Source of the DNA: Streptomyces sp. CB02058
Lineage (GTDB): Bacteria > Actinomycetota > Actinomycetes > Streptomycetales > Streptomycetaceae
Assembly: GCF_001905505.1 (NCBI RefSeq)
Contig: NZ_LIPG01000003.1
Span: 558,001-622,000 of the forward strand
Length of the DNA stretch: 64,000 bases
Reading direction: 5' to 3'
The notes under the pieces are model-generated. The model searched no databases, was not told where the DNA came from, and was given only the letters and a program-made list of their open reading frames with translations. Shown here piece by piece: positions 39,879 to 47,365 of the stretch (positions are counted from its first letter, which is position 1; the number at the start of each line of letters is the position of its first letter). The position numbers and the translations under genes were made by a program.

Positions 39879-41038
39879 AGGTAGCTGCTGGCGCCCGCGA
39901 GGGTGGCACGGCACCAGGCGTCCACCGACCCCTGGTCCATCGACGCCCAGTCCGGGGTCCGCTCCACCTGCGCGCGGCCGAGCCTGCGCCCCAGCTCGAC
40001 CAGGCGGGCACCCTCCGGGGTCCGCTCACGGGCGTAGCGCCGCAGCGCGTCGGCGGGTGTGGGCGAGGTCCGCAGCGACTCCTCCAGGCAGAGCGCGTCC
40101 TGCAGCGCCTTGACCGCCCCGCTCGCCGTGTGCGGACGGGTGACCCCCGCCGCGTCGCCCGCGAGCAGGAACGGCGGATCCGCGGCGAGGGGCGCGTGCA
40201 GATCGGCGACGGGGTGGTACGTCATCGCGGTGTGCTCGCCGCGGGCCACGATGTCCGCCCACTCCCGGGGGAAGTGCTCGTCGGCCAGCTGCCGTACGTG
40301 TCCGGCCTCGTCCGGAGCCCCTTCGGGCGGGGGCGCGTAGATCGCGTAGGCCAGCAGGCGCTCGTCCGGTGCGGCGTCCCCGCCGCGCGGGATCAGATAG
40401 AAGATGCCGTGCCCGCCGGGGAAGCCGATCGTCACCCAGGAGGTGCGCAACAGCTGGAGAGCGCCGAGGTGTTCCGCCGACGCGCCCACCGGAAGCGTGC
40501 CGCGCCAGACCGCGTATCCGGCGGGGGAGGCCCGCAGGTCCGGGGCCAGGACGGGGCGGGTGAGGGAGCCGTGGCCGTCGGCACCCACGACGATGTCGTA
40601 GGTGTCCTCGCCCTGTGCCGTACGCACGAAGGCGGCGCCTGAAGCAGCCCGTCCGACGGCGGTGACGGGAAGCCCGCGGTGATGGCGTGCGCCGGCGGAG
40701 GCCGTGCGCAACGCCTGCCACAACAGACCCCAGTTGCAGGGGGTGACCGGACTGGGCTGTCGCGCGAGCTCGCGTGCCGATCCGTCCGGCGCCCTGGTCA
40801 GCCAGACGCGCGTGGCCACGGGGGCGGTCGGCATGGCGGCGTCCAGATACCCCGCGCCGACCAGGTGCAGGTGCAGCGGGGGAGGGATGACGATCCCGAG
40901 CCCCCGGCCCCGGAGTTCGCCGTCGCTGCGCTCGTACACGGTGACGTCCGCCCCCGCCCTGATGCCCGCGACCGCCGCGGCGCACCCGGCGATGCTGCCG
41001 CCGACCACGCCCATCCGCAGGCCCGTTGCCGCCGCCAT
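39860..41038 (-). CDS. FAD-dependent monooxygenase-like oxidoreductase
   Basis: 392 residues of the PHBH/UbiH flavoprotein fold. The N-terminal dinucleotide motif is GVVGGSIAGCAAAVAGIRAGADVTVYERS. The second FAD motif is PFLLAGDAAGVTRPHTASGAVKALQDA. A mid-protein DIVVGADGHGSLTRP segment is the DG motif. It likely hydroxylates or epoxidises a small molecule; the substrate is unknown and no link to sialic acid is evident. ATG 41038 has GGAGG 5 nt upstream. Its 3' end overlaps the convergent GntR gene by 19 nt. Confidence 0.88.
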   Translation of the reverse strand: MAAATGLRMGVVGGSIAGCAAAVAGIRAGADVTVYERSDGELRGRGLGIVIPPPLHLHLVGAGYLDAAMPTAPVATRVWLTRAPDGSARELARQPSPVTPCNWGLLWQALRTASAGARHHRGLPVTAVGRAASGAAFVRTAQGEDTYDIVVGADGHGSLTRPVLAPDLRASPAGYAVWRGTLPVGASAEHLGALQLLRTSWVTIGFPGGHGIFYLIPRGGDAAPDERLLAYAIYAPPPEGAPDEAGHVRQLADEHFPREWADIVARGEHTAMTYHPVADLHAPLAADPPFLLAGDAAGVTRPHTASGAVKALQDALCLEESLRTSPTPADALRRYARERTPEGARLVELGRRLGRAQVERTPDWASMDQGSVDAWCRATLAGASSYLYADTD

Positions 41039-41083
41039 GCCGCCGCCCTCCGTCCGCCGGCCCGGGAATCCCGGGGAGGTGTC

Positions 41084-41125
41084 GTTCACCCATCGTCGCA
41101 GCCGGCCGGGTGCGGACGGGTGAAC
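41084..41125. promoter_or_regulatory. GTTCACCC / GGGTGAAC inverted repeat
   Basis: Perfect 8-bp inverted copies at 41084-41091 and 41118-41125, separated by 26 nt, in the gap between the sialidase stop and the oxidoreductase start. The wide spacing fits a dimeric operator or a loose hairpin. Confidence 0.35.
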
Positions 41126-41148
41126 AACACCACCGTCGGGACAGGGCG

Positions 41149-42597
41149 TTACGGGGTGACGGTCACCGTCCGGCTGCCCGAGGCCTGCTTGCCGTCGGCC
41201 TTGTAGGTCGCGGTGAGCTTGACGTCCCCGGAGGCGCCCGCCGGGATTGTGACCGGGACCTTGATGTTGGCGCCCTCACCCGGCCTCGTCGCCGGGAACG
41301 CCACCTGCTTCGTCGTCCAGCCACCGGGCACCGTCAGGTCCAGCGTTCCCGCACTCCGGGTCACGTCCATCCGGTTGACGACCCGGACCGTGACCTCGGT
41401 GGTGGTCCCCGCCTTCAGCGTGGCCGGCGGAGTGATGGTGATGTCCGCACAGGTGCCGCCGAGCCACTTCAGGTCGAAGGAGGAGTACGTGATGGCGTCG
41501 ACGCCCCCGCGCTCGTACAGCAGCCCGAGGCGGCCGTCGGGCAGCCGCGTCAGCGTCGAGTACGCGGCGCTCCCGGCGTTGACGACCTTCCGGATCGGCC
41601 AGGTCTTCCCGTTGTCGCAGGACATCTTCACGGTGAGGTTGGTCCGCGAGGATGTGCTCTCGGTGTTGCTGAACAGCAGCCATGAGGACTGCGGGTCGGA
41701 GGCGGCGGCGTCCGGGGCGTAGCGGATGACCGAGCCGTTGTTCGCCGGGTCGGGCAGGTTGGTGTCCTGCGTGAACGGCGTGTAGTTGACGCCGCCGTCC
41801 GTGGAGTAGGCGATCGTGCGGTAGGGCGCGGAACGGTTGTTGAGCATGATGCGGCCGTCGTTCAGCTCGACGGTCTTGTTCTCGTCGCCGCCCGGTCCGA
41901 CCGGGTTGCCCATCTTCCAGGTGGCCCCGTGGTCGTCGCTGTAGGCGCTGACCGCGTAGTTGGCCCCGTTGTTGCGGATGGCGTACTGCTGGATCAGCCG
42001 CCCCTTGTACGTGCCGTTGCGCAGCTGGATGCCCTGGCCCGAGGCGGCGAACATCCCGGCCCAGGCGGGGTTCTTGATCTGGCCGGTGATCCTGCGGTGG
42101 GTCCAGGTCAGCCCGTCGTCGTCGGAGTAGCTGTAGTCGGCCTGGAGGACGTCCGGGTCGCTCTCGTCGTTGCCGGTGGCCGAGCCGAAGAAGCCCTGGT
42201 TCACGGAGGCCGCGTAGAAGACGAAGATGCGGCCGGTGGTGGTGTCCGTGAGCAGGCTCGGGTCGCCGAAGCCCTTGGGGGCGGCTTCCTTGCGGACGAC
42301 CTGCTGCGCCTGCCAGGTCGCCCCGCCGTCGGTGCTGCGCCGCAGGACGATCCCGAGGTTGCCGGGCAGGTCGCCGAGCGTGGGACGGGAGTCGTAGGCG
42401 GCGAGCAGGGTGCCCTTGACGGAGGTGGTCAGCGCGGGGATGCGGTAGTACGGGGACCCGACGCCCGCCGTCGCTATGTCCTGCGAGGTCAGTTCACCGG
42501 CGGCGGCCGTGACGGTGGGGGCGCCCTGGGCGGTGCCGGCTGCTGTGGCCACCATGACGGCGGCGGACAGCAGGGCGAGGGTGACTCTGCGCTGCAT
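41149..42597 (-). CDS. nanH: secreted sialidase (GH33) with C-terminal NEW3-like domain
   Basis: 482 residues. A signal peptide covers residues 1-26 (RRVTLALLSAAVMVATAAGTAQG). The six-bladed propeller shows YRIP (51-54) and Asp-boxes STDGGATW (88-95), SDDDGLTW, SDDHGATW and CDNGKTW. DSRPTLGDLPGN carries the likely acid/base aspartate. The last 90 residues (TLKAGTTTEVTVRVVNRMDVTRSAGTLDLTVP) are a beta-sandwich of the alpha-galactosidase/NPCBM-associated NEW3 type. It releases sialic acid from glycans outside the cell, feeding the transporters in this locus. It lies 71 nt after the CE7 esterase gene. Confidence 0.95.
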   Translation of the reverse strand: MQRRVTLALLSAAVMVATAAGTAQGAPTVTAAAGELTSQDIATAGVGSPYYRIPALTTSVKGTLLAAYDSRPTLGDLPGNLGIVLRRSTDGGATWQAQQVVRKEAAPKGFGDPSLLTDTTTGRIFVFYAASVNQGFFGSATGNDESDPDVLQADYSYSDDDGLTWTHRRITGQIKNPAWAGMFAASGQGIQLRNGTYKGRLIQQYAIRNNGANYAVSAYSDDHGATWKMGNPVGPGGDENKTVELNDGRIMLNNRSAPYRTIAYSTDGGVNYTPFTQDTNLPDPANNGSVIRYAPDAAASDPQSSWLLFSNTESTSSRTNLTVKMSCDNGKTWPIRKVVNAGSAAYSTLTRLPDGRLGLLYERGGVDAITYSSFDLKWLGGTCADITITPPATLKAGTTTEVTVRVVNRMDVTRSAGTLDLTVPGGWTTKQVAFPATRPGEGANIKVPVTIPAGASGDVKLTATYKADGKQASGSRTVTVTP

Positions 42598-42668
42598 GAG
42601 CGGTCTCTCTTCTCGTGAGGGGGAGAGCTGCGGAGATGGAGCGGAGCGCGGCGCGGTCGGCCGACGCG

Positions 42669-43646
42669 TCAGGGGGTGAACAGCTCGCGCACCCAGGCCA
42701 GTTGCTCCGCCCGGTGGTACGCGGTGCCGCCTTCGTGCCCGTTGAACTCGTAGACGCGCAGCTCCTTGGGGCCGGCGTAACGGTTGTAGGCGGTGAAGCA
42801 GGTGGAGGGAGGGCAGATCTCGTCCCTCATCGCGATGGAGAACAGCGCGGGCGCGGTCGCCCGGGTGGCGTGGTGGGCCGCGTCGAAGTAGGACAGGGTG
42901 CGGAACACCCCTTCGGCGCGGTCGCGGTGGAGGCTGAGGTAGGCGGCGATCTCGGTGTACGGCGGCAGTCCGGCGATCCGCGCGCCCCGGGCGATGTTGC
43001 ACAGGAACGGCACGTCGGGCATCACCCCGGCCAGTCCCGGCACGAGCCCGGCCACGGCGAGCGCGATGCCGCCGCCCTGGCTCACCCCGGTCACCACGAC
43101 TCGGGCGGGATCGACCTCGGGGTGCTCGCGCATCGCCTCGACGCAGCGCACCGCGTCGGTGAACACCCGCCGGTAGTAGTACGTCTCGGGGCTCTCGATG
43201 CCCCGCGTCAGGAAGCCCGGCACCACCCCGGCCGCTCCCGGATCGGTGTCCGCCGTGACGCCGCCCGCCGCCGACCACCCCTGGCCCCGGGTGTCCATGA
43301 CCAGGTGCGCGTATCCGGCGCAGGCCCACATCAGCTCCTCGTGGGCGAGGCCCCTGCCGCGCCCGTAGCCGAGGAACTCCACGACACAGCCGAGCGGTTC
43401 GGTGGCGCCCGCCGGCATGTGCAGCCAGCCGCGCACCGGGCGTCCGCCGTATCCCGGAACGCTCACGTCGTACGTACGGATGTGGGGCAGCCCGCAGTCG
43501 ATCTCCTTGTACCGGGGCTTGTCCGCGGCGCCGTCGTGCGGGGCTTCGCCCAGGGTGCCGGACCAGAAGGCGTCGAACCCGCCGGGGAGCGGGAGATCGG
43601 GCCGGTAGGCGAGGCATTCGTCGAGCGGGAGATCGGCCGACGGCAT
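42669..43646 (-). CDS. CE7-family acetyl esterase (cephalosporin-C deacetylase/acetylxylan esterase type)
   Basis: 325 residues with all CE7 signatures: RGQ at 120-122, GVSQGGG at 187-193 (nucleophile S189), D275 in AMRDEICPP, and HE at 304-305 in GHEGG. No signal peptide, so it is intracellular, as usual for the family. CE7 enzymes remove acetyl groups from small oligosaccharides and cephalosporin C. Lying in an operon with the sialidase and behind operator 2, it may deacetylate O-acetyl sialic acids; that is inference. Confidence 0.92.
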   Translation of the reverse strand: MPSADLPLDECLAYRPDLPLPGGFDAFWSGTLGEAPHDGAADKPRYKEIDCGLPHIRTYDVSVPGYGGRPVRGWLHMPAGATEPLGCVVEFLGYGRGRGLAHEELMWACAGYAHLVMDTRGQGWSAAGGVTADTDPGAAGVVPGFLTRGIESPETYYYRRVFTDAVRCVEAMREHPEVDPARVVVTGVSQGGGIALAVAGLVPGLAGVMPDVPFLCNIARGARIAGLPPYTEIAAYLSLHRDRAEGVFRTLSYFDAAHHATRATAPALFSIAMRDEICPPSTCFTAYNRYAGPKELRVYEFNGHEGGTAYHRAEQLAWVRELFTP

Positions 43647-43686
43647 GGCTGTGCCCTCCAGGGGTACGGGACGTTACTGGACAGCA

Positions 43687-43701
43687 GACGTCAGATGTCC
43701 T
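43687..43701. promoter_or_regulatory. nan-locus operator 2 (GACGTCAGATGTCCT)
   Basis: Located 41 nt before the CE7 esterase start. Flanked by GGACA and TGTCC, giving an imperfect palindrome around CAGACGTCAGATGTC. The same 15-mer CAGACGTCAGATGTC occurs in operator 3 on the other strand. Confidence 0.7.
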
Positions 43702-43765
43702 GCTGGCAGAGTGGACCCTAGGGAGCCCCGCGGCCGGACGTCAAGGGCGTGCCGGAGGCCGCGGC

Positions 43766-43784
43766 CCCCGCCCCGGGGGCGGGG
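43766..43784 (-). terminator. candidate hairpin after the second GntR gene
   Basis: CCCCGCCC at 43766-43773 pairs with GGGCGGGG at 43777-43784 around a 3-nt loop, 21 nt past the gntR stop on the minus strand. Low-complexity sequence makes this uncertain. Confidence 0.45.
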
Positions 43785-43805
43785 CGGGAGGCGGGGCCTG
43801 TGCGG

Positions 43806-44537
43806 TCAGGCCCGGCCCGCCCCGCGCGACCTGGCCTCGGCGATCCGTCGCCGGACGGGGGCGTAGTGCTCGTCGAGCGCCTTCAGGAACGCGGTGACGT
43901 CGCCGGCCCTGGCGGCGTCCACGATGCTCTGGTGGGCGGCGACCGTGGCCGTCTCGTCGGCGTGCGTGAACCCGTCGAGGTGCGGCGCGACGATCGTGTA
44001 GACGTCCCAGAAGGCCATCGAGAGCTGGCCGATCAGGTCGTTGCCCAGCGGTGCCACGAGCAGGGCGTGGAACGCGCGGTCCGCGGCGACGAAGCCGTGC
44101 CCCTCGCCCGCGCCGGTGGTGCGCATGGTCGCGACGAGGCGCTCCAGGCCGTCGAGCTGCTCCGCGCCGAGCGAGGAGATGATCCGCTCGGCCATGCCCC
44201 GCTCGAAGAGCTCGCGCACGTCGACGAGATCGGCCATCACCTGGAAGTCGTCGTCGGGGGAGAGCAGCCCCCGGAAGGTCAGGCTCTCCACCAGCGCGGA
44301 CAGGCTCAGCCGGCCGACGTACGTCCCGTGGCCGTGGCGTACCTCGACGATGTCGAGGGCGGCGAGGATCTTGACGGCCTCCCGGACGCTGGAACGGCTG
44401 GCCCCGAGCGCCTCGCACAGGGCGGGCTCCGTCGGGAGCGGGTCCCCGGGGCGCAGCCGCTCGTCGAGGATGTAGCGCTTGATGCCCTCGACCACTTCCT
44501 GCCGCAGCAGGGTGCGACCGGGTCGTGTGCCGGACAT
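43806..44537 (-). CDS. FadR-type GntR regulator (candidate NanR 2)
   Basis: 243 residues. Winged helix: VVEGIKRYILDERLRPGDPLPTE, then GASRSSVREAVKILAALDIVEVRHGHGTYVG. FCD domain: DLVDVRELFERGMAERII, DRAFHALLVAPLGNDLIGQLSMAFW, AHQSIVDAARAGDVTAFLKALDEHY. It is a paralogue of the other GntR gene of this locus. ATG 44537 has GGGGAG 7 nt upstream. Divergent from the ABC importer operon; a 25-bp palindrome containing operator 3 lies between. Autoregulation and control of the importer are expected. Confidence 0.9.
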   Translation of the reverse strand: MSGTRPGRTLLRQEVVEGIKRYILDERLRPGDPLPTEPALCEALGASRSSVREAVKILAALDIVEVRHGHGTYVGRLSLSALVESLTFRGLLSPDDDFQVMADLVDVRELFERGMAERIISSLGAEQLDGLERLVATMRTTGAGEGHGFVAADRAFHALLVAPLGNDLIGQLSMAFWDVYTIVAPHLDGFTHADETATVAAHQSIVDAARAGDVTAFLKALDEHYAPVRRRIAEARSRGAGRA

Positions 44538-44598
44538 AGGTGAACTCCCCACCTCTTGACCCCTCTCGATTGTCAAGCTACGTTCCCACGCTATCAAG

Positions 44599-44623
44599 GC
44601 ATCAGACATCTGACGTCTGATGC
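44599..44623. promoter_or_regulatory. nan-locus operator 3, 25-bp palindrome
   Basis: GCATCAGAC at 44599-44607 and GTCTGATGC at 44615-44623 form a perfect 9-bp inverted repeat with 7-nt spacer. The minus strand carries CAGACGTCAGATGTC, identical to operator 2. It sits between the divergent gntR and importer genes. Confidence 0.75.
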
Positions 44624-44707
44624 TCGATCGGTTCAGTGGCATCACGACAGCCCTCGAAAACGGTCGTTTTCCACTCATTCCCAGCCCTACATGTCCTTGG
44701 AGGACCC

Positions 44708-46303
44708 GTGCCCGAGCTGAGGCCAGCCGGCGTCGAGCGCCGCACCTTCCTGCGTTACACCAGCGCCATCGGCGCGGCCGCAGCCATCACGGCGGGCCTC
44801 TCCGCTTGTGGCGGACCCTCCTCGACCGCCGACGGCGCGACGGGCAAGGGTGACGGCGGCGGCACCATCGAGGCCGGTCTGTCGTACCCGCTGTCGACCG
44901 GCTTCGACCCGATGATCACCTCCGGTGCCACGCCCTACGCGGCCAACATGCACATCTTCGAGGGCCTGGTCGATCTCGACCCCGCCACCCTCGTGGCGCG
45001 TCCCGCACTCGCCACCGAGATGCCGAAGAAGATCAACGCCACCACCTACCGGGCGACCCTCCGCGAGGGCGCCACCTTCCACGACGGTTCGCCCGTCACC
45101 GCCGAGGACGTCGTCTTCAGCTTCGAACGCATCCTGGATCCGAAGAACTCCTCGCTGATGGCCCAGTTCGTGCCGTTCATCGACACGATCACCGCCGTCG
45201 ACGCGAGGACGGTCGAGTTCAAGCTCAAGTACGCCTTCGCCCTCTTCCCCTCCCGCATCGCCGTCGCCCGCATCGTGCCGAAGAAGACCGTCGAGGCCGA
45301 CGTCAAGGGATTCGACGCGAAGCCCGTCGGCTCCGGGCCCTACGCCTTCGTCGAGGCCACGCGCGAGGACAAGATCGTCTTCAAGAAGTACGCGGACTAC
45401 AACGGCCCCCACCCGGCCAAGGCCGAGAAGATGATCTGGCGCCTGATGTCGGACCAGTCGGCCCGGGTCAGCGCCATGGAGTCCGGCCGGGTCCAGGCCA
45501 TCGAGGACGTCCCGTACATCGACGTCAAGCGGCTGTCGGCCACGACGAGGACCGAGTCCGTGCAGTCCTTCGGGCTCCTCTTCCTGATGTTCGACACCAC
45601 CGACAAGCGGTTCGCCGACAAGCGGGTCCGCCAGGCCCTGCACTACGCGCTGGACACCGAGAAGATCATCTCCACCGCGATGGTCGGCAACGCCGCCGCC
45701 GCGACCGGATACGTCCCCTCGACCCACCCCGACTACCACAAGGCCGCCACCGTCTACACCCACGACGTGGCCAAGGCCAAGAAGCTGCTGTCCGAAGCGG
45801 GCGTGGGCAAGCTCAAGTTCACCGTCCTGACCACCGACACCGGATGGGTCAAGGACATCGCCCCGCTGCTCAAGGAGAGCTGGGCCGCCGCGGGCATCGA
45901 GGCCACCCTGAACATCGCCCAGTCCCCGGCCCAGTGGGCCAAGGTCGACGCCGGCGACTTCGAGGTCATGGTCGCGCCCGGAGACCCCTCGGTCTTCGGC
46001 AACGACGTGGACCTCCTGATGCGGTGGTTCTACTACGGCTTCTGGCCGGAGAAGCGCTACGGCTGGTCGGGCACCGCCGAGTACAAGCAGGTCAAGCAGC
46101 TCCTCGACAAGGCCGCGCAGGCCGCCGACGAGGGGGCACGCAAGCAGCTCTGGGGGCAGATCACCGACATCGTCGCCGAAGAGGCCGCGCTCTACCCGAT
46201 CCTCCACCGCAAGCTGCCCACCGCCTGGAACGAGAAGGCGCTGCCCGGCTTCGAGCCCCTGCCCACCACCGGCCTGTCCTTCGTGGACGTCGGCCGCGCC
46301 TGA
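44708..46303 (+). CDS. peptide-type ABC substrate-binding lipoprotein (candidate sialic acid receptor)
   Basis: 531 residues of the SBP_bac_5 family. The N-terminus has a twin-arginine-like ERRTFLRYTSA followed by the lipobox LSAC, so it is an exported lipoprotein. The mature fold shows YPLSTGFDPMITSGATPYAAN, FHDGSPVTAEDVVFSFERI, GSGPYAFVE and FADKRVRQALHYALD. The family usually binds peptides, but relatives such as Haemophilus SatA and the Corynebacterium Sia system bind sialic acid, and the operon ends with a lyase gene. GTG 44708 has GGAGG just upstream. Confidence 0.9.
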   Translation: MPELRPAGVERRTFLRYTSAIGAAAAITAGLSACGGPSSTADGATGKGDGGGTIEAGLSYPLSTGFDPMITSGATPYAANMHIFEGLVDLDPATLVARPALATEMPKKINATTYRATLREGATFHDGSPVTAEDVVFSFERILDPKNSSLMAQFVPFIDTITAVDARTVEFKLKYAFALFPSRIAVARIVPKKTVEADVKGFDAKPVGSGPYAFVEATREDKIVFKKYADYNGPHPAKAEKMIWRLMSDQSARVSAMESGRVQAIEDVPYIDVKRLSATTRTESVQSFGLLFLMFDTTDKRFADKRVRQALHYALDTEKIISTAMVGNAAAATGYVPSTHPDYHKAATVYTHDVAKAKKLLSEAGVGKLKFTVLTTDTGWVKDIAPLLKESWAAAGIEATLNIAQSPAQWAKVDAGDFEVMVAPGDPSVFGNDVDLLMRWFYYGFWPEKRYGWSGTAEYKQVKQLLDKAAQAADEGARKQLWGQITDIVAEEAALYPILHRKLPTAWNEKALPGFEPLPTTGLSFVDVGRA

Positions 46304-46413
46304 CGACCACCCCCGTGCGGGGCCACCCGCTCCGAGGGGCCCCGCACACCGGTCCGGGCCGCCCTCCCCGGCGGCCCGGACCCGCCGTCCGCCCGATCGC
46401 AAGGAACCCGACG

Positions 46414-47364
46414 ATGGTTGCTTTTCTCCGGCTCGCGCTGCGCCGCGTCGCGATGATGCCGGTGATGATCCTCGGCATCGCGCTGCTCGTCTTCGTGGTG
46501 CTGCAGTTCTCGCCGGTCGACCCGGCCTTCAACGCGCTCGGGGAGAGCGCCACACCCGAGGCCCGCGCGGCCTTCGCCGAGGCCAACGGACTCAACGACC
46601 CGCTGCCCGTCCGCTACGTCGACTTCCTCGGCCAACTCCTCCACTTCGACCTCGGCATGACCGTCCCGCCCAGCCAGCCCGTGATCGACCGGATCACCGC
46701 CGCCTTCCCGCTCACCCTCCAGCTGACCTTCCTGGGGCTGCTCCTCGCGGTCGTCCTCGCCGTCGTCGGCGGAGTCCTGGGCGCCGTGTACCGCGACCGC
46801 TGGCCCGACCAGCTCTTCCGCATCCTGTCCATGGCCGGGGTCGCCATCCCGTCCTTCTGGCTCGGCGTGCTGCTCATCCAGCAGTTCGCACTGAACACCC
46901 GGATCTTCCCGACCGGCGGATACACCAACCCCGCCGACTCGTTCGGCGGCTGGCTCACCACCATGGTCCTGCCGGCCGTCTCTCTCGCGGTGCCCGTCGC
47001 CGCCTCGCTCGCCCGGCTCGTCCGCACCTCCATGGTCGCGGAGCTCGACCGCGACTACGTCCGCACCGCACAGGGCAACGGCCTCCCGGTCCTCCTGGTG
47101 ATCCGCTCGGTCCTGCGCAACGCGCTCGTCACCCCGCTCACCGTGCTCGGGGTCAAGGTCGGCTACCTGCTCAGCGGAGCCGTCGTCATCGAAGCGATCT
47201 TCGACCTGCCCGGCATGGGCAAGCTCATCCTCGAAGGTGTCACCGGCGGCGACGTCGCCCTGGTCCAGGGCACCGTACTGACCATCGCCATCGCCTTCCT
47301 GGTGGTCAACGTCATCGTCGACCTGCTCTATCTGCTGGTCAACCCGCGCATCAGGACGGTGTGA
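46414..47364 (+). CDS. DppB-type ABC permease
   Basis: 316 residues with six membrane segments. Typical DppB elements are RLALRRVAMMPVMILGIALLVFVVLQFSPVDPA at the start, SQPVIDRITAAFPLTLQLT, and the EAA loop REL-type segment LDRDYVRTAQGNGLPVLLVIRSVLRNALVTPLT. ATG 46414 is preceded by AAGGAA. One base separates its stop from the next start codon (TGACATG). It forms half of the importer channel with the permease half of the downstream fusion. Confidence 0.93.
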   Translation: MVAFLRLALRRVAMMPVMILGIALLVFVVLQFSPVDPAFNALGESATPEARAAFAEANGLNDPLPVRYVDFLGQLLHFDLGMTVPPSQPVIDRITAAFPLTLQLTFLGLLLAVVLAVVGGVLGAVYRDRWPDQLFRILSMAGVAIPSFWLGVLLIQQFALNTRIFPTGGYTNPADSFGGWLTTMVLPAVSLAVPVAASLARLVRTSMVAELDRDYVRTAQGNGLPVLLVIRSVLRNALVTPLTVLGVKVGYLLSGAVVIEAIFDLPGMGKLILEGVTGGDVALVQGTVLTIAIAFLVVNVIVDLLYLLVNPRIRTV

Positions 47365-47365
47365 C

